DNA of 64,000 nucleotides from Dawidia soli (GTDB lineage Bacteria; Bacteroidota; Bacteroidia; Cytophagales; Cyclobacteriaceae), in contig NZ_JAHESC010000041.1 of NCBI RefSeq assembly GCF_018598185.1, positions 1-64,000 on the forward strand. Direction: 5' to 3'. Positions 1 through 7,311 of this stretch are shown here, in pieces. The notes under the pieces were generated by a model. It was not told where the DNA came from, did no database searches, and saw only the letters and a list, made by a program, of their open reading frames with translations. Position 1 is the first letter of the stretch. The number at the start of each line of letters is the position of its first letter. The translations under genes and the position numbers were made by a program.

Positions 1-43
1 TTGCAGGCTTTTTGTTTTTAGTACGTTCAGATAATTCATCTAA

Positions 44-100
44 ACTCAACCTGTTTGAGTGAAATCGGTGAGTTATTGGAAAGTTGCAAAAAGACTCACC
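44..100. promoter_or_regulatory. paired dyads upstream of the integrase
   Basis: Two short inverted repeats lie 100-160 bp before the integrase start: ACTCAA (44-49) with TTGAGT (55-60), and GGTGAGT (67-73) with ACTCACC (94-100). Their place next to an integrase fits integrase or excisionase binding sites or an operator. Nothing else ties them to a known site, so this is a weak call. The rest of bases 1-204 shows no gene. Confidence 0.3.
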
Positions 101-204
101 AACTCTCTCGCAATGGATTGACGATCAACCTGTTCAGTATATGAACATCTTGATTTGGCGGTGGCTGTAAGCATACATTTAAACCATGCTTAAATACCAT
201 CGTT

Positions 205-1422
205 ATGAAGAACAGTCGATTTGGCTTACAATTCGTTTTCCGGAAACCTAAGGGTGAAACGAGATCATTGCTCCCTCTTTATCTGCGTATCAGCGCCGGC
301 GGGCAACGCACAGAAGTTTCGACGCGTCGTTCCTGGCAGCCCGACCGTTGGGATACTATCACGGGCAGAGCCGTAGGCACGCGTGAAGATGCTCGGACAC
401 TCAATGCGTATCTTAGCGCGTTACAGGCACGCGTGTACGAGGTATACCTGCAATTGGTGAACAACCATCAGGATGTAACAGCCGAGGCGCTAAAAGACGG
501 CCTGAGCGGGGATAAGAAGAGCGGTCGGACATTGGTCCCAATCTTCCAGCGGCATAATGAACAACTGGCGAAGTTGGTGGGAGCGGAATTTGCGTCGGCC
601 ACGTTGAGCCGATACCAAACTGCGTTGGATCATACCGTCGCTTTTCTCCGATCAAGATATCAGACGGACGACATTAGTATCGACAAACTGGATTACGAGT
701 TTGTGACAGAATATGAATTCTGGCTGAAGTCAGCTCGCAAGTGTGGGCACAATACAGCGGTTAAGTATATCAGCAACCTGCGGAAGGTGGTCAACATCTG
801 TTTGAAAAACGGCTGGCTTGCGCGTGACCCCTTTCTGGGGTACAAGATGACAAAGCGGGAGGTAGTGCGGGCCGTGCTGACGCAGAATGAAGTCGACGTA
901 TTGACTAAAAAAGAGTTCGCTATAGAGCGACTGGCGATTGTTCGGGATTTGTTTCTGTTCAGTTGCTACACGGGGCTGGCTTATGCCGATATAAAGAAAC
1001 TGAAGCGATCTGAAGTTGCTATTGGGATCGACGGTGAGAAGTGGATCTTTACCAGTCGTCAAAAAACAGACACGGCGTCGCGGATTCCGTTGCTACCGCA
1101 GGCTATGACAATCATTGAGCGTTACGCAGACAACCCGATTTGTGCAAATAAAGATACCCTGCTGCCGGTGCCAAGCAACCAGAAAATGAATGCCTATTTA
1201 AAGGAGATTGCGGATGTATGCGGAATCTTAAAACCGATGACTTGTCATACTGCACGGCATACCTTTGCTACTACCATAACGCTTACAAATGGCGTACCGA
1301 TTGAGACTGTTAGTAAGATGTTGGGCCACCGCAGCCTAAAAACAACGCAGCTTTATGCCAAGATATTGGATACAAAGGTAAGCGACGATATGTTGAAACT
1401 TCGAAGCAAACTAACGTCGTAA
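205..1422 (+). CDS. tyrosine recombinase/integrase, Bacteroidetes (IntDOT-like) type
   Basis: Site-specific tyrosine recombinase that would insert and excise the element at the left of the window. It has an N-terminal arm-type domain (about 1-95), a SAM-like core-binding domain (about 110-205) and a C-terminal catalytic domain. The catalytic part shows HTARHTF (second Arg and His), LGHRSLKTTQLYAKI with the Tyr nucleophile and the usual His, and a conserved Lys in the beta hairpin region. The place of the first catalytic Arg reads TGLAYADI, so that Arg is absent, as it is in IntDOT of the CTnDOT family. The length of 405 aa is normal for the family. The ATG start agrees with the conserved N-terminus. 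Which att site it uses cannot be told from this sequence. Confidence 0.93.
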   Translation: MKNSRFGLQFVFRKPKGETRSLLPLYLRISAGGQRTEVSTRRSWQPDRWDTITGRAVGTREDARTLNAYLSALQARVYEVYLQLVNNHQDVTAEALKDGLSGDKKSGRTLVPIFQRHNEQLAKLVGAEFASATLSRYQTALDHTVAFLRSRYQTDDISIDKLDYEFVTEYEFWLKSARKCGHNTAVKYISNLRKVVNICLKNGWLARDPFLGYKMTKREVVRAVLTQNEVDVLTKKEFAIERLAIVRDLFLFSCYTGLAYADIKKLKRSEVAIGIDGEKWIFTSRQKTDTASRIPLLPQAMTIIERYADNPICANKDTLLPVPSNQKMNAYLKEIADVCGILKPMTCHTARHTFATTITLTNGVPIETVSKMLGHRSLKTTQLYAKILDTKVSDDMLKLRSKLTS

Positions 1423-1511
1423 ACTGGAATGAGTTAGGAGCGCCAATAAGGTTCGACTATAGAAAACGCGAATCGCCAAATTTTCCTATTTTTGATAGAG
1501 AATTATATGTA

Positions 1512-2384
1512 ATGAAGACAACGTTGAACCATCTACCCGCCGATAAGCAACAAGAGATTCTGGCCATAACCGACATAATTAAAGAAGTAGCCAAACCAGA
1601 AAAAATACTCCTGTTTGGGAGCTATGCAACAGGGGAATACGTTGATAGCGACCGATACGTTGAGAACAACGCTGTATACGAGTACCAAAGCGACTATGAT
1701 TTCCTGGTAGTTACAGCGCAAAAATCCGGTCCTGAATATGTCCTTAAAAACAAAATAAAGAATCGGTGCCGAGAATTCAGAACACCAATCAATCCTATTA
1801 TTCACGACATCGACTACATTAACGAAGGCCTGTCCTACGGACAATATTTCTTTGCCGACATCATTAAAGAGGGTGTGCTACTGTATGACACCCAAGTGAC
1901 CGAATTCGCTAAACAAAAGGAATTGACATCAGCGGAAAAACGTACCGTAGCCCAAGACTATTATGATCACTGGTTTCAAAGCGCAAGTCGATTTTTGGAT
2001 TTCGCACATTTCGGATATGAGTCTGCCTTGGCAAATAACTACAAACTGAACGACACGGCGTTCCAACTACATCAGGCTGCGGAGCGGTTCTATGCTGCGA
2101 TACTTTTGGTTTTCACCGGGTACAAACCAAAAACGCATAACTTAGAGGAACTACGTGTACTAGCAAAGCACCTGTCCACCACACTTTATCAGTTGTTTGC
2201 GTTCCCACCGGACAACAAAGGTGAGGAACATCTCTTCGAACTTTTAATAAAGGCATATGTCGATGCCCGTTACAAGAAAGACTACGTGATCACGTCCGAA
2301 GAGACAAACGATTTGATCAAACGCATTGAAAAGATGAAGGAGATAGTTGGCCGCGCCTGCACTGACCATATCAGCTCTTTGTAG
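1512..2384 (+). CDS. nucleotidyltransferase-HEPN fusion protein
   Basis: A single protein joins an MNT-type nucleotidyltransferase domain (about 20-125) to a HEPN domain (about 145-285). The NTase motif is visible as G36-S37 followed by D61 and D63 (YDFLVV), with further acidic residues near 98-100. The HEPN half has the helical QLHQAAERFYAAIL and KTHNLEEL signatures, but the RNase motif R-x4-6-H is not clear, so RNase activity is doubtful. In MNT/HEPN toxin-antitoxin pairs these two domains are separate proteins, and the NTase silences the HEPN toxin by adding AMP. The fused form may be self-contained or may modify another target. It follows the integrase by 89 bp and converges on an XRE gene. 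Confidence 0.8.
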   Translation: MKTTLNHLPADKQQEILAITDIIKEVAKPEKILLFGSYATGEYVDSDRYVENNAVYEYQSDYDFLVVTAQKSGPEYVLKNKIKNRCREFRTPINPIIHDIDYINEGLSYGQYFFADIIKEGVLLYDTQVTEFAKQKELTSAEKRTVAQDYYDHWFQSASRFLDFAHFGYESALANNYKLNDTAFQLHQAAERFYAAILLVFTGYKPKTHNLEELRVLAKHLSTTLYQLFAFPPDNKGEEHLFELLIKAYVDARYKKDYVITSEETNDLIKRIEKMKEIVGRACTDHISSL

Positions 2385-2391
2385 AGGAAGG

Positions 2392-2898
2392 TTATTTCCC
2401 CCGCTTCTTGTAAAGAAAACCTCGACTGCTTATATCCTTGTTGCGGATAAGCTTCTTGCGATCCACAAGATCTTTCAAGATTGCCGATATAGCCGGTTTC
2501 AGCAATTCAATTTGAAATACTTTTTTACATTGGTGGGAAACGGCGTCAACCGAACGGGGTATCTCAAAAAAATCCGTCTCCATAAGTTTAAAAAGAACCT
2601 CTTTTGTTTTCGGCCGCCTTTTACCTTTTGGGGTGCTACCAACATTGAGATCCAGCGACACGCCAATATTGAAAAGGTCGCGGGGTTGTTTTCCTAATGC
2701 TTTAGATATAGCCAATATGGTCCGCAGCGTCGGCGAGTGCTTACCTATCTCGACACGCGAAATCTGATTACCCTCACTTCCGACTAAATACGCGAGATCT
2801 TCCTGAGACCAGTTTTTCTCTTCTCGAAGACTTCGAATATTTCGACCGAACGCAAGCTCGAATTCCTTCTCTTTTGTAGTCACAGAGTGAAGGTTCAA
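2392..2898 (-). CDS. XRE-family transcriptional regulator with C-terminal extension
   Basis: DNA-binding protein of 168 aa. The helix-turn-helix lies at about 15-75 (RNIRSLREEKNWSQEDLAYLVG, then ISRVEIGKHSPTL), a typical Cro/C1 fold. The C-terminal half (about 105-165) looks like a second small helical or winged-helix unit of unknown role. There is no ATG at the N-terminus: the longest frame starts with TTG at 2898, and GTG at 2883 is an alternative. It is convergent with the NTase-HEPN gene, with only 7 bp between the stops. It probably controls element genes or its own promoter. The inverted-repeat region upstream at 2979-3110 could be its operator, but this is inference. Confidence 0.85.
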   Translation of the reverse strand: MNLHSVTTKEKEFELAFGRNIRSLREEKNWSQEDLAYLVGSEGNQISRVEIGKHSPTLRTILAISKALGKQPRDLFNIGVSLDLNVGSTPKGKRRPKTKEVLFKLMETDFFEIPRSVDAVSHQCKKVFQIELLKPAISAILKDLVDRKKLIRNKDISSRGFLYKKRGK

Positions 2899-2978
2899 CT
2901 ATGTTATAATAATTCTATCATCAAATTTGTAGAACATAATTATTTTAGTATTTTTGGTATACAATAATGTAACAACAA

Positions 2979-3110
2979 GTCTTGACACTGAGGATTGAGA
3001 ACCCGCAGTAACTCAAGACTATGAAAGATAATATACTTATATTCAACGCATTAAGTGCGGGCACTCTCTTAACTGACTCAGGAAGGTTCTCAATCCTCAA
3101 AGCCGTTAAG
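2979..3110. repeat. nested inverted-repeat block in the intergenic region 2899-3406
   Basis: A perfect 15-bp inverted repeat has arms at 2989-3003 (TGAGGATTGAGAACC) and 3085-3099. Smaller perfect dyads lie inside or across it: AGTCTTGA (2979-2986) with TCAAGACT (3013-3020), CCCGCA (3003-3008) with TGCGGG (about 3056-3061), and CTTAAC (3069-3074) with GTTAAG (3105-3110). The competing pairings could form a structured RNA or a cruciform, or mark a recombination or operator site. From 3111 to 3406 I see no convincing gene. Confidence 0.6.
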
Positions 3111-3406
3111 TGGAGTCCCGCATTTTTTATTGATCTGTCTATCTCCCGTCACCGACCGCGCGGCAATCCTTCAGCGCACTCTCCTCCGCAGCCACCACCC
3201 GGCTTTCCCCTCGTAGGCCAGGTCGCTAAAGGCACCTCCATGCTTTCCGAACTTAGCGCCATCGTGCCACGGTAACCCCAGGCGCGAGTTTCCCCAAAAA
3301 TAGGAAAGCTTCGCTGGTCTCTTTCTCACGCCACCCGCTGAAACCAGCGGGACCAGAATACTCATGCCCAAAAACTGACCCTTTTCAACCCACAAACTAA
3401 AGCACC

Positions 3407-3955
3407 ATGAAAACAGATATAGACCAAGACGTATACGATCCCCAACGCCTCCTGGAGGCCATTACCACGCTTATCGAAGCCCGCCCTGTCCAGCAGCTCC
3501 AGCACACAATCGAGACACTCTACGGCTTCTACGATAGCCACAAACAGCCGATAAGTGGCGCCATTAGATGTGCCATCGAAATCCTCACAGTTTTCCTGAA
3601 GACTCTTGAAACGATCACCACAACCCTCGGCCCGGTGAACGGACCCTTCGAGCGCGAGTTCAATGCCCTCGGCAAGAAATTACTCGCCTTGCGCCTGGAA
3701 GCAGGCACAGACCAGCAGACCGTCGCTGACGCGATCGGCATCGAGCTAAGCCTGCTCCATCGCTTCGAGCAAGGGCAATGCGGTGACATCAGGCTTGGAC
3801 TGGTGGCGGAATTCGCCGACCATTTTGGCGTACCGCTGAAAACGCTCTTCATGGGAATAAGCTCTGAAAAGTTTAGCGGACCTACGGACGAACCCCTACC
3901 AGCAGACCCGTCACCGGAAGCAAGCGACAACGACGAAGGTTCCCCCAACCCTTAA
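3407..3955 (+). CDS. XRE-type helix-turn-helix protein
   Basis: A 182-aa protein with an N-terminal helical part (about 1-75) that I do not recognise. A Cro/C1-type helix-turn-helix follows at about 85-145 (LGKKLLALRLEAGTDQQTVA, then LHRFEQGQCGDIRL). The tail is acidic and proline-rich and probably disordered. It is the first of four small plus-strand genes for DNA-binding-like proteins between 3407 and 5507. The stop is 10 bp before the next start, so they may be co-transcribed. The ATG start fits the end of the intergenic block. No enzymatic domain is visible. Confidence 0.8.
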   Translation: MKTDIDQDVYDPQRLLEAITTLIEARPVQQLQHTIETLYGFYDSHKQPISGAIRCAIEILTVFLKTLETITTTLGPVNGPFEREFNALGKKLLALRLEAGTDQQTVADAIGIELSLLHRFEQGQCGDIRLGLVAEFADHFGVPLKTLFMGISSEKFSGPTDEPLPADPSPEASDNDEGSPNP

Positions 3956-3965
3956 ACGCACCGCT

Positions 3966-4475
3966 ATGACAAGCCTGGAATCGATCACCGAGCATCAGAT
4001 GATGATCCGCGAACTCGCCCATGGTAACGAAGAGGCCTTCCGGTTTTACTATAAGAAATACTGGGACGTCGTCTACCACTTCATTTTCAAGTGCTACAGG
4101 TCCGGCCATATCGCCGAACACGGCAGCCAGCAGGTCTTTGCCTGTGTCTGGCAGCGCCGGGCATCCATTACAAGCATCTATATCCTCCAACGCATCATCG
4201 CCCTTGGCTGTACCAGCGTCGTTTTAAAGGGCCTGAAGTCAGGCCGTTTGCCGGAGGTGGATATTTTTCCGAAGGCCCGGAAAACAGCCGTAAGCGACCT
4301 CGTACGGTATACGCCGAACCTACAGGAACACCTCCAACAGATCGGGCTCATGGCCAATGACCTGAGTAAGATGGACCAGAAGTCTACCGAGCAGTTTCAG
4401 GCGGAGCTTGATTTCTTGGGAACGTTCCTGCGGGAAGCAAGACAGCTTAGCGATGACCGCGCTGGAAAGGCGTAA
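3966..4475 (+). CDS. sigma-70 region 2-like protein without region 4
   Basis: The first 60 residues match the start of ECF sigma factors: IRELAHGNEEAFRFYYKKYW followed by a hydrophobic helix and an HIAEHGSQQVFACVW segment, which corresponds to the core-binding/-10 region with its usual EDIVQEVF-like helix changed. The rest (about 65-169) does not look like the region 4 helix-turn-helix needed for -35 recognition. The protein is therefore a degenerate or specialised sigma relative that might bind core RNA polymerase without directing normal initiation. It sits among XRE-type genes, which suggests a role in regulating the element. Function is not established. Confidence 0.6.
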   Translation: MTSLESITEHQMMIRELAHGNEEAFRFYYKKYWDVVYHFIFKCYRSGHIAEHGSQQVFACVWQRRASITSIYILQRIIALGCTSVVLKGLKSGRLPEVDIFPKARKTAVSDLVRYTPNLQEHLQQIGLMANDLSKMDQKSTEQFQAELDFLGTFLREARQLSDDRAGKA

Positions 4476-4580
4476 AGAATCCCGGCTGTCGGACGCGTAC
4501 CCTGAGTGGGCGAACCAAACTATGAAACCGGGGACCCGTTCCCCGGCTATCTCTTTTCCAAGAACACTAAAAAATCGATC

Positions 4581-4916
4581 ATGCCCAACCATAAAAACAA
4601 AGATACCGAGGTAACGACCCCAGAGGCGGAAAAGCACATACTCAGGCAACTGTCCGAGCCTGTATCAAGAGTATTCATTGCTATGCGAAAAGAAAAGGGT
4701 TACACGAGCTACGAGTCGTTTGCCTTCGACGTCGATTTTCCGAGAGCGCAGTACTGGCGGGTTGAGACCGGACGCCACAACCTGACCTTGCGCACGCTGG
4801 CCAGGCTTCTGGCTATTCATGACGTGCCTGTCGTGCAATTCCTTCGGCATGTAATTGCAGAACATGAAGCCATGTATCCGCCGTCAAAAATGGCTGGACG
4901 CCCTTCAAAAGAGTAA
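4581..4916 (+). CDS. small XRE-like helix-turn-helix protein
   Basis: A 111-aa protein from the ATG at 4581. The frame is open from 4506, but the segment before 4581 reads poorly as protein. The helix-turn-helix covers about 30-90: VFIAMRKEKGYTSYESFAFD, the recognition part RAQYWRVETGRHNLTLRTL, then LARLLAIHDVPVVQFL. This pattern fits the Cro/C1 family, with a longer first turn. It lies 105 bp after the sigma-like gene. Likely a regulator of the mobile element; the target is unknown. Confidence 0.75.
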   Translation: MPNHKNKDTEVTTPEAEKHILRQLSEPVSRVFIAMRKEKGYTSYESFAFDVDFPRAQYWRVETGRHNLTLRTLARLLAIHDVPVVQFLRHVIAEHEAMYPPSKMAGRPSKE

Positions 4917-5012
4917 GCATTTTCGCTGTAGACAAATTCTTATGGAAATGAATAATACACCACAGCCTTTCCACAAGATGTATTCACCGATTTTTCACCA
5001 GCGACCGACAAT

Positions 5013-5507
5013 ATGAAAACAGATCCGAGCCAGCGAGCAACTGAGATTCACCACGGTGAGAATATCCGCAAGGTGCGGACGCTCCTCAATGAGAAGCAAG
5101 ACCAACTCGCGAAAAAAATGGGCGCCGCCTGGAGTCAAACAAGATTATCGAAACTCGAACGTACTGCCACGATCGACAAAAAAACAATTCACCTGGTTGC
5201 GCAGGTGCTCGCCGTAAGCCCTGACATCATTGAGAGATCAACGCCGGAATCCTTCCTGCTTGTTCTCGAGATGGTTAGATTGATAGCAATCGAAAAAGCA
5301 ACAACTCTTTCCCAGAATTTAAATAGGCTGATACGACTTTCTCCGCTCGTGGATGCACTAAATGACCAAATTCATCTAACCGAACTGTTATTGAAAGGCC
5401 AGCAAGACAATCAAAAACTGCTCGCAGGAATATTGCAAGATGATTTGCCGACAGCGGATTCACATTGTGAGATGGTAAAAGTCAAAGCTTCGCCGGGAGG
5501 ACCCTGA
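5013..5507 (+). CDS. XRE-family helix-turn-helix protein
   Basis: A 164-aa protein with a Cro/C1-like domain at about 14-75 (GENIRKVRTLLNEKQDQLAKK, then WSQTRLSKLERTATIDKKTI). A C-terminal helical segment (about 80-145), rich in Leu, Ile and Gln, could mediate dimerisation. It is the last gene of the small regulatory row on the plus strand and converges on the excisionase-type gene at 5542-5853, with 34 bp between the ends. No other domain is recognised. Confidence 0.8.
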   Translation: MKTDPSQRATEIHHGENIRKVRTLLNEKQDQLAKKMGAAWSQTRLSKLERTATIDKKTIHLVAQVLAVSPDIIERSTPESFLLVLEMVRLIAIEKATTLSQNLNRLIRLSPLVDALNDQIHLTELLLKGQQDNQKLLAGILQDDLPTADSHCEMVKVKASPGGP

Positions 5508-5541
5508 GATGGCTATCTCATGCACCAGTGTGCGAAAAAAA

Positions 5542-5853
5542 TTACAAGACAGACGGACCGAACAAGGCTGTAATGTCGGCCGCCCTGTATGTAAAGGATT
5601 GCCTATATTTTCCCGTCGGAACAAGTCTACGTTCACGTACCAGGCGGCAAAGGGTCGAACGGCTACGGCCCCACCGACGGCATGCCTCGGCGGTGGTAAC
5701 TAACTGGTCTGCACCGCCGCGCTCTGCGCCGCGAATATCCTCCTTATCGGCCTGCGTCCTGAAAATCTCTTCCCGGAATACGGCCAATTCCACGCTGACA
5801 ACTTGCCGAATTATCACCGTCAGCTGGTCCACATCAATCTTAATGCTAGCCAT
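5542..5853 (-). CDS. excisionase-type helix-turn-helix protein
   Basis: A small DNA-binding protein of 103 aa. The C-terminal half is a MerR-like/HTH_17 excisionase fold (LVTTAEACRRWGRSRSTLCR, then LVRERRLVPTGKYRQSFTY), and the N-terminal half is a helical region that may form a coiled coil. Such proteins bend DNA and steer a tyrosine recombinase toward excision, or act as regulators in Bacteroidetes mobile elements. It is the last gene of a minus-strand trio (6443 to 5542), 9 bp after the gene at 5863-6144. The partner is probably the integrase at 205-1422, but this is inferred from context only. Confidence 0.8.
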   Translation of the reverse strand: MASIKIDVDQLTVIIRQVVSVELAVFREEIFRTQADKEDIRGAERGGADQLVTTAEACRRWGRSRSTLCRLVRERRLVPTGKYRQSFTYRAADITALFGPSVL

Positions 5854-5862
5854 GCCATCATG

Positions 5863-6144
5863 TTAAAGTAAACTGACCTTGCTCCCGAACTTGGGATGAT
5901 ACGACGGTTCATAGGCGATATACTTAAATTCCACCAGACGGCCCATGACACGGTGATATGTGACAATCGAGCGGATCTTCGCCAACTCCATGACCTTCTT
6001 GCGCGATATACTAAAACTACACTGACACTGACTTGCCAACCAAAGATTGCACAAGGCCGTGTAAAGGCTGATGTGAATAGCCTGCATTCTTCCGTCGTGG
6101 CAAACCTTATGCAGCAAAGATTTTAATCGGAATATCGTTTCCAT
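5863..6144 (-). CDS. conserved mobile-element winged-helix-like protein
   Basis: A 93-aa protein of a type often found next to excisionase genes in Bacteroidetes mobilisable elements. Recognisable features are RMQAIHISLYTALCNLW, a helix containing SISRKKVMELAKI, TYHRVMGRLVEFKYI, and a C-terminal PSYHPKFGSKVSL. The pattern of helix, recognition helix and short wing suggests a winged helix that binds DNA. The biochemical role is not known to me. The gene is in line with excisionase-type genes on both sides (gaps of 9 and 11 bp), so it is part of the element's excision or regulation cassette. Confidence 0.7.
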   Translation of the reverse strand: METIFRLKSLLHKVCHDGRMQAIHISLYTALCNLWLASQCQCSFSISRKKVMELAKIRSIVTYHRVMGRLVEFKYIAYEPSYHPKFGSKVSLL

Positions 6145-6155
6145 TTATTTAACGA

Positions 6156-6443
6156 CTAACCCCTGGTATTGTCTGATAATAGCTTCTCTATGTCCTGTGA
6201 ATTGTAGAGAATGATCCTCCCTACTTTCGAAAACCTCAATATGCCCTTGATCCGGAGCGAATGTAACGTACCGAACGATATGCCTAACATTTTGCTTACC
6301 TGGGCTGACTTTAGCCACTGTACCGGTTTTCCAATGGCCTCATTACGTAGTAGTTTCGCTATCTCACTTAAAAGCTCTTCTCTTAGCAAGATCAGATCGC
6401 CAACGGTCGCGATATGGTCCCGATGCACTTTCCCCTCTATCAT
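6156..6443 (-). CDS. excisionase-type helix-turn-helix protein
   Basis: A second small HTH_17/MerR-like DNA-binding protein. The N-terminal part (about 8-38) is a heptad-like helix (LLREELLSEIAKLL). The C-terminal part holds LKSAQVSKMLGISFGTLHSL and KVGRIILYNSQDIEKLL, a typical excisionase recognition unit. The chosen ATG is at 6443; the frame also allows a GTG two codons earlier (6449). It is the first gene of the minus-strand trio. Two excisionase-like proteins in one cassette is a usual layout for elements related to CTnDOT/NBU, but no mobilisation or exc genes follow here. Confidence 0.8.
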   Translation of the reverse strand: MIEGKVHRDHIATVGDLILLREELLSEIAKLLRNEAIGKPVQWLKSAQVSKMLGISFGTLHSLRIKGILRFSKVGRIILYNSQDIEKLLSDNTRG

Positions 6444-6817
6444 AATCACGTTTTTTCTGAATACAACGTAATATATAATGCTCAGTTCGTCGTATCTCAG
6501 GGCTTTAACGATTTTTTCTGATTATTTAAGATTATTTCGGATTTTACACTCTTTCGTGAATCAACCGATCGAGCCCATGCATCCCAATCCATTTGAGCAC
6601 TTACTTTAGCAGTAATCAACCAAAATCAACAAGATCCAACAGTTGTGAACAGTTTTAAACCTTGGAATCTGTCTTTTAGAAGGACCCGAAAGAGCCGACT
6701 CCAGAGTCAGAACACTACTATAAACCGCGCTCCTTGATCGTGGGCTGTAGATATAGCTGACGTGCCTTCTCAGCAGGGACGATCATAGTCTGGAGGCTTT
6801 ATTACGGCAGCCGAGCC
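6444..6817. other. intergenic region between excisionase cassette and toxin module
   Basis: No gene is visible in these 374 bases. The part near 6444-6540 is A+T-rich and is the likely promoter area of the excisionase trio. The middle holds the 44-bp repeat copy at 6624-6667. The last 150 bases show neither a clear terminator nor coding sense. Confidence 0.5.
6624..6667. repeat. 44-bp repeat, left copy
   Basis: This copy matches the one at 15867-15910 at 36 of 44 positions by hand alignment. Shared blocks are AATCAACAA, CAACA, TGAACAGTTTT and TTGGAA. The two copies are in the same orientation and bracket the 9.2-kb RHS toxin module. They may be att-like or recombination sites, or a widespread intergenic repeat. 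Confidence 0.65.
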
Positions 6818-7303
6818 TCATTTTTGCGCGGCCTTCTGCTGCAAATATTTTTGATCGTTATATAAATTAGTGAACTTGTAATCTCCGGCTGATGATACAT
6901 AATATATTTTTCGAAGCCTGCCTTCCGATTTTATTTCCAAGAGAAGCCGATCACTTTCCTCGGAAACAACAAATTCTGATCTTTTATATAAGTTGACAGA
7001 ATCAGGGGGAAAATACTGCAAATTTATAAAGTAGTACACATTCTTAAGACGCCGCTTTCTGGCATTTATCTTTTCATAACGTATGGGGTTGGGTTCAGAA
7101 GCATAAGTTTGGATCAAAATATCATTCCCCGACGTGATAAATCCATTTACAGGAATCAATAGATTATCAATATTGCTGGTGTCGCCCTTGAGCGATGCTT
7201 CAACGTACTTCTCGGGGAACCAGTATTTTGCATCTTTTCTCAATTGCTGAGCACAACAAGACAAATGCACGAAAGTCAAAGCGATCAAGATCGTAGTTTT
7301 CAT
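6818..7303 (-). CDS. probable periplasmic immunity protein for the Tae4-like toxin
   Basis: A 161-aa exported protein. The N-terminus (about 1-20) is a signal peptide ending near LSCCAQQ; the Cys residues leave a lipoprotein signal possible. The rest is a charged soluble domain with no name I recognise. It starts 8 bp after the stop of the RHS protein whose C-terminus looks like a peptidoglycan amidase. In polymorphic toxin systems this is the immunity gene position, and export fits protection against an amidase that acts in the periplasm, as Tai4 does for Tae4. Sequence relation to Tai4 could not be tested, so the immunity call rests on position and signal peptide. Confidence 0.6.
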   Translation of the reverse strand: MKTTILIALTFVHLSCCAQQLRKDAKYWFPEKYVEASLKGDTSNIDNLLIPVNGFITSGNDILIQTYASEPNPIRYEKINARKRRLKNVYYFINLQYFPPDSVNLYKRSEFVVSEESDRLLLEIKSEGRLRKIYYVSSAGDYKFTNLYNDQKYLQQKAAQK

Positions 7304-7311
7304 TTTTCTAA

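Noticed and set aside
3171-3395. Minus-strand frame of 74 aa with readable sense (SRLGLPWHDGAKFGKHGG)
   Set aside because: It may be a conserved piece, but it has no recognisable domain, lies in the leader of the XRE gene and has an odd composition. I could not support it as a gene.
5509-5866. Plus-strand frames opposite the excisionase-type gene
   Set aside because: Antisense to a clear HTH_17 protein on the minus strand.
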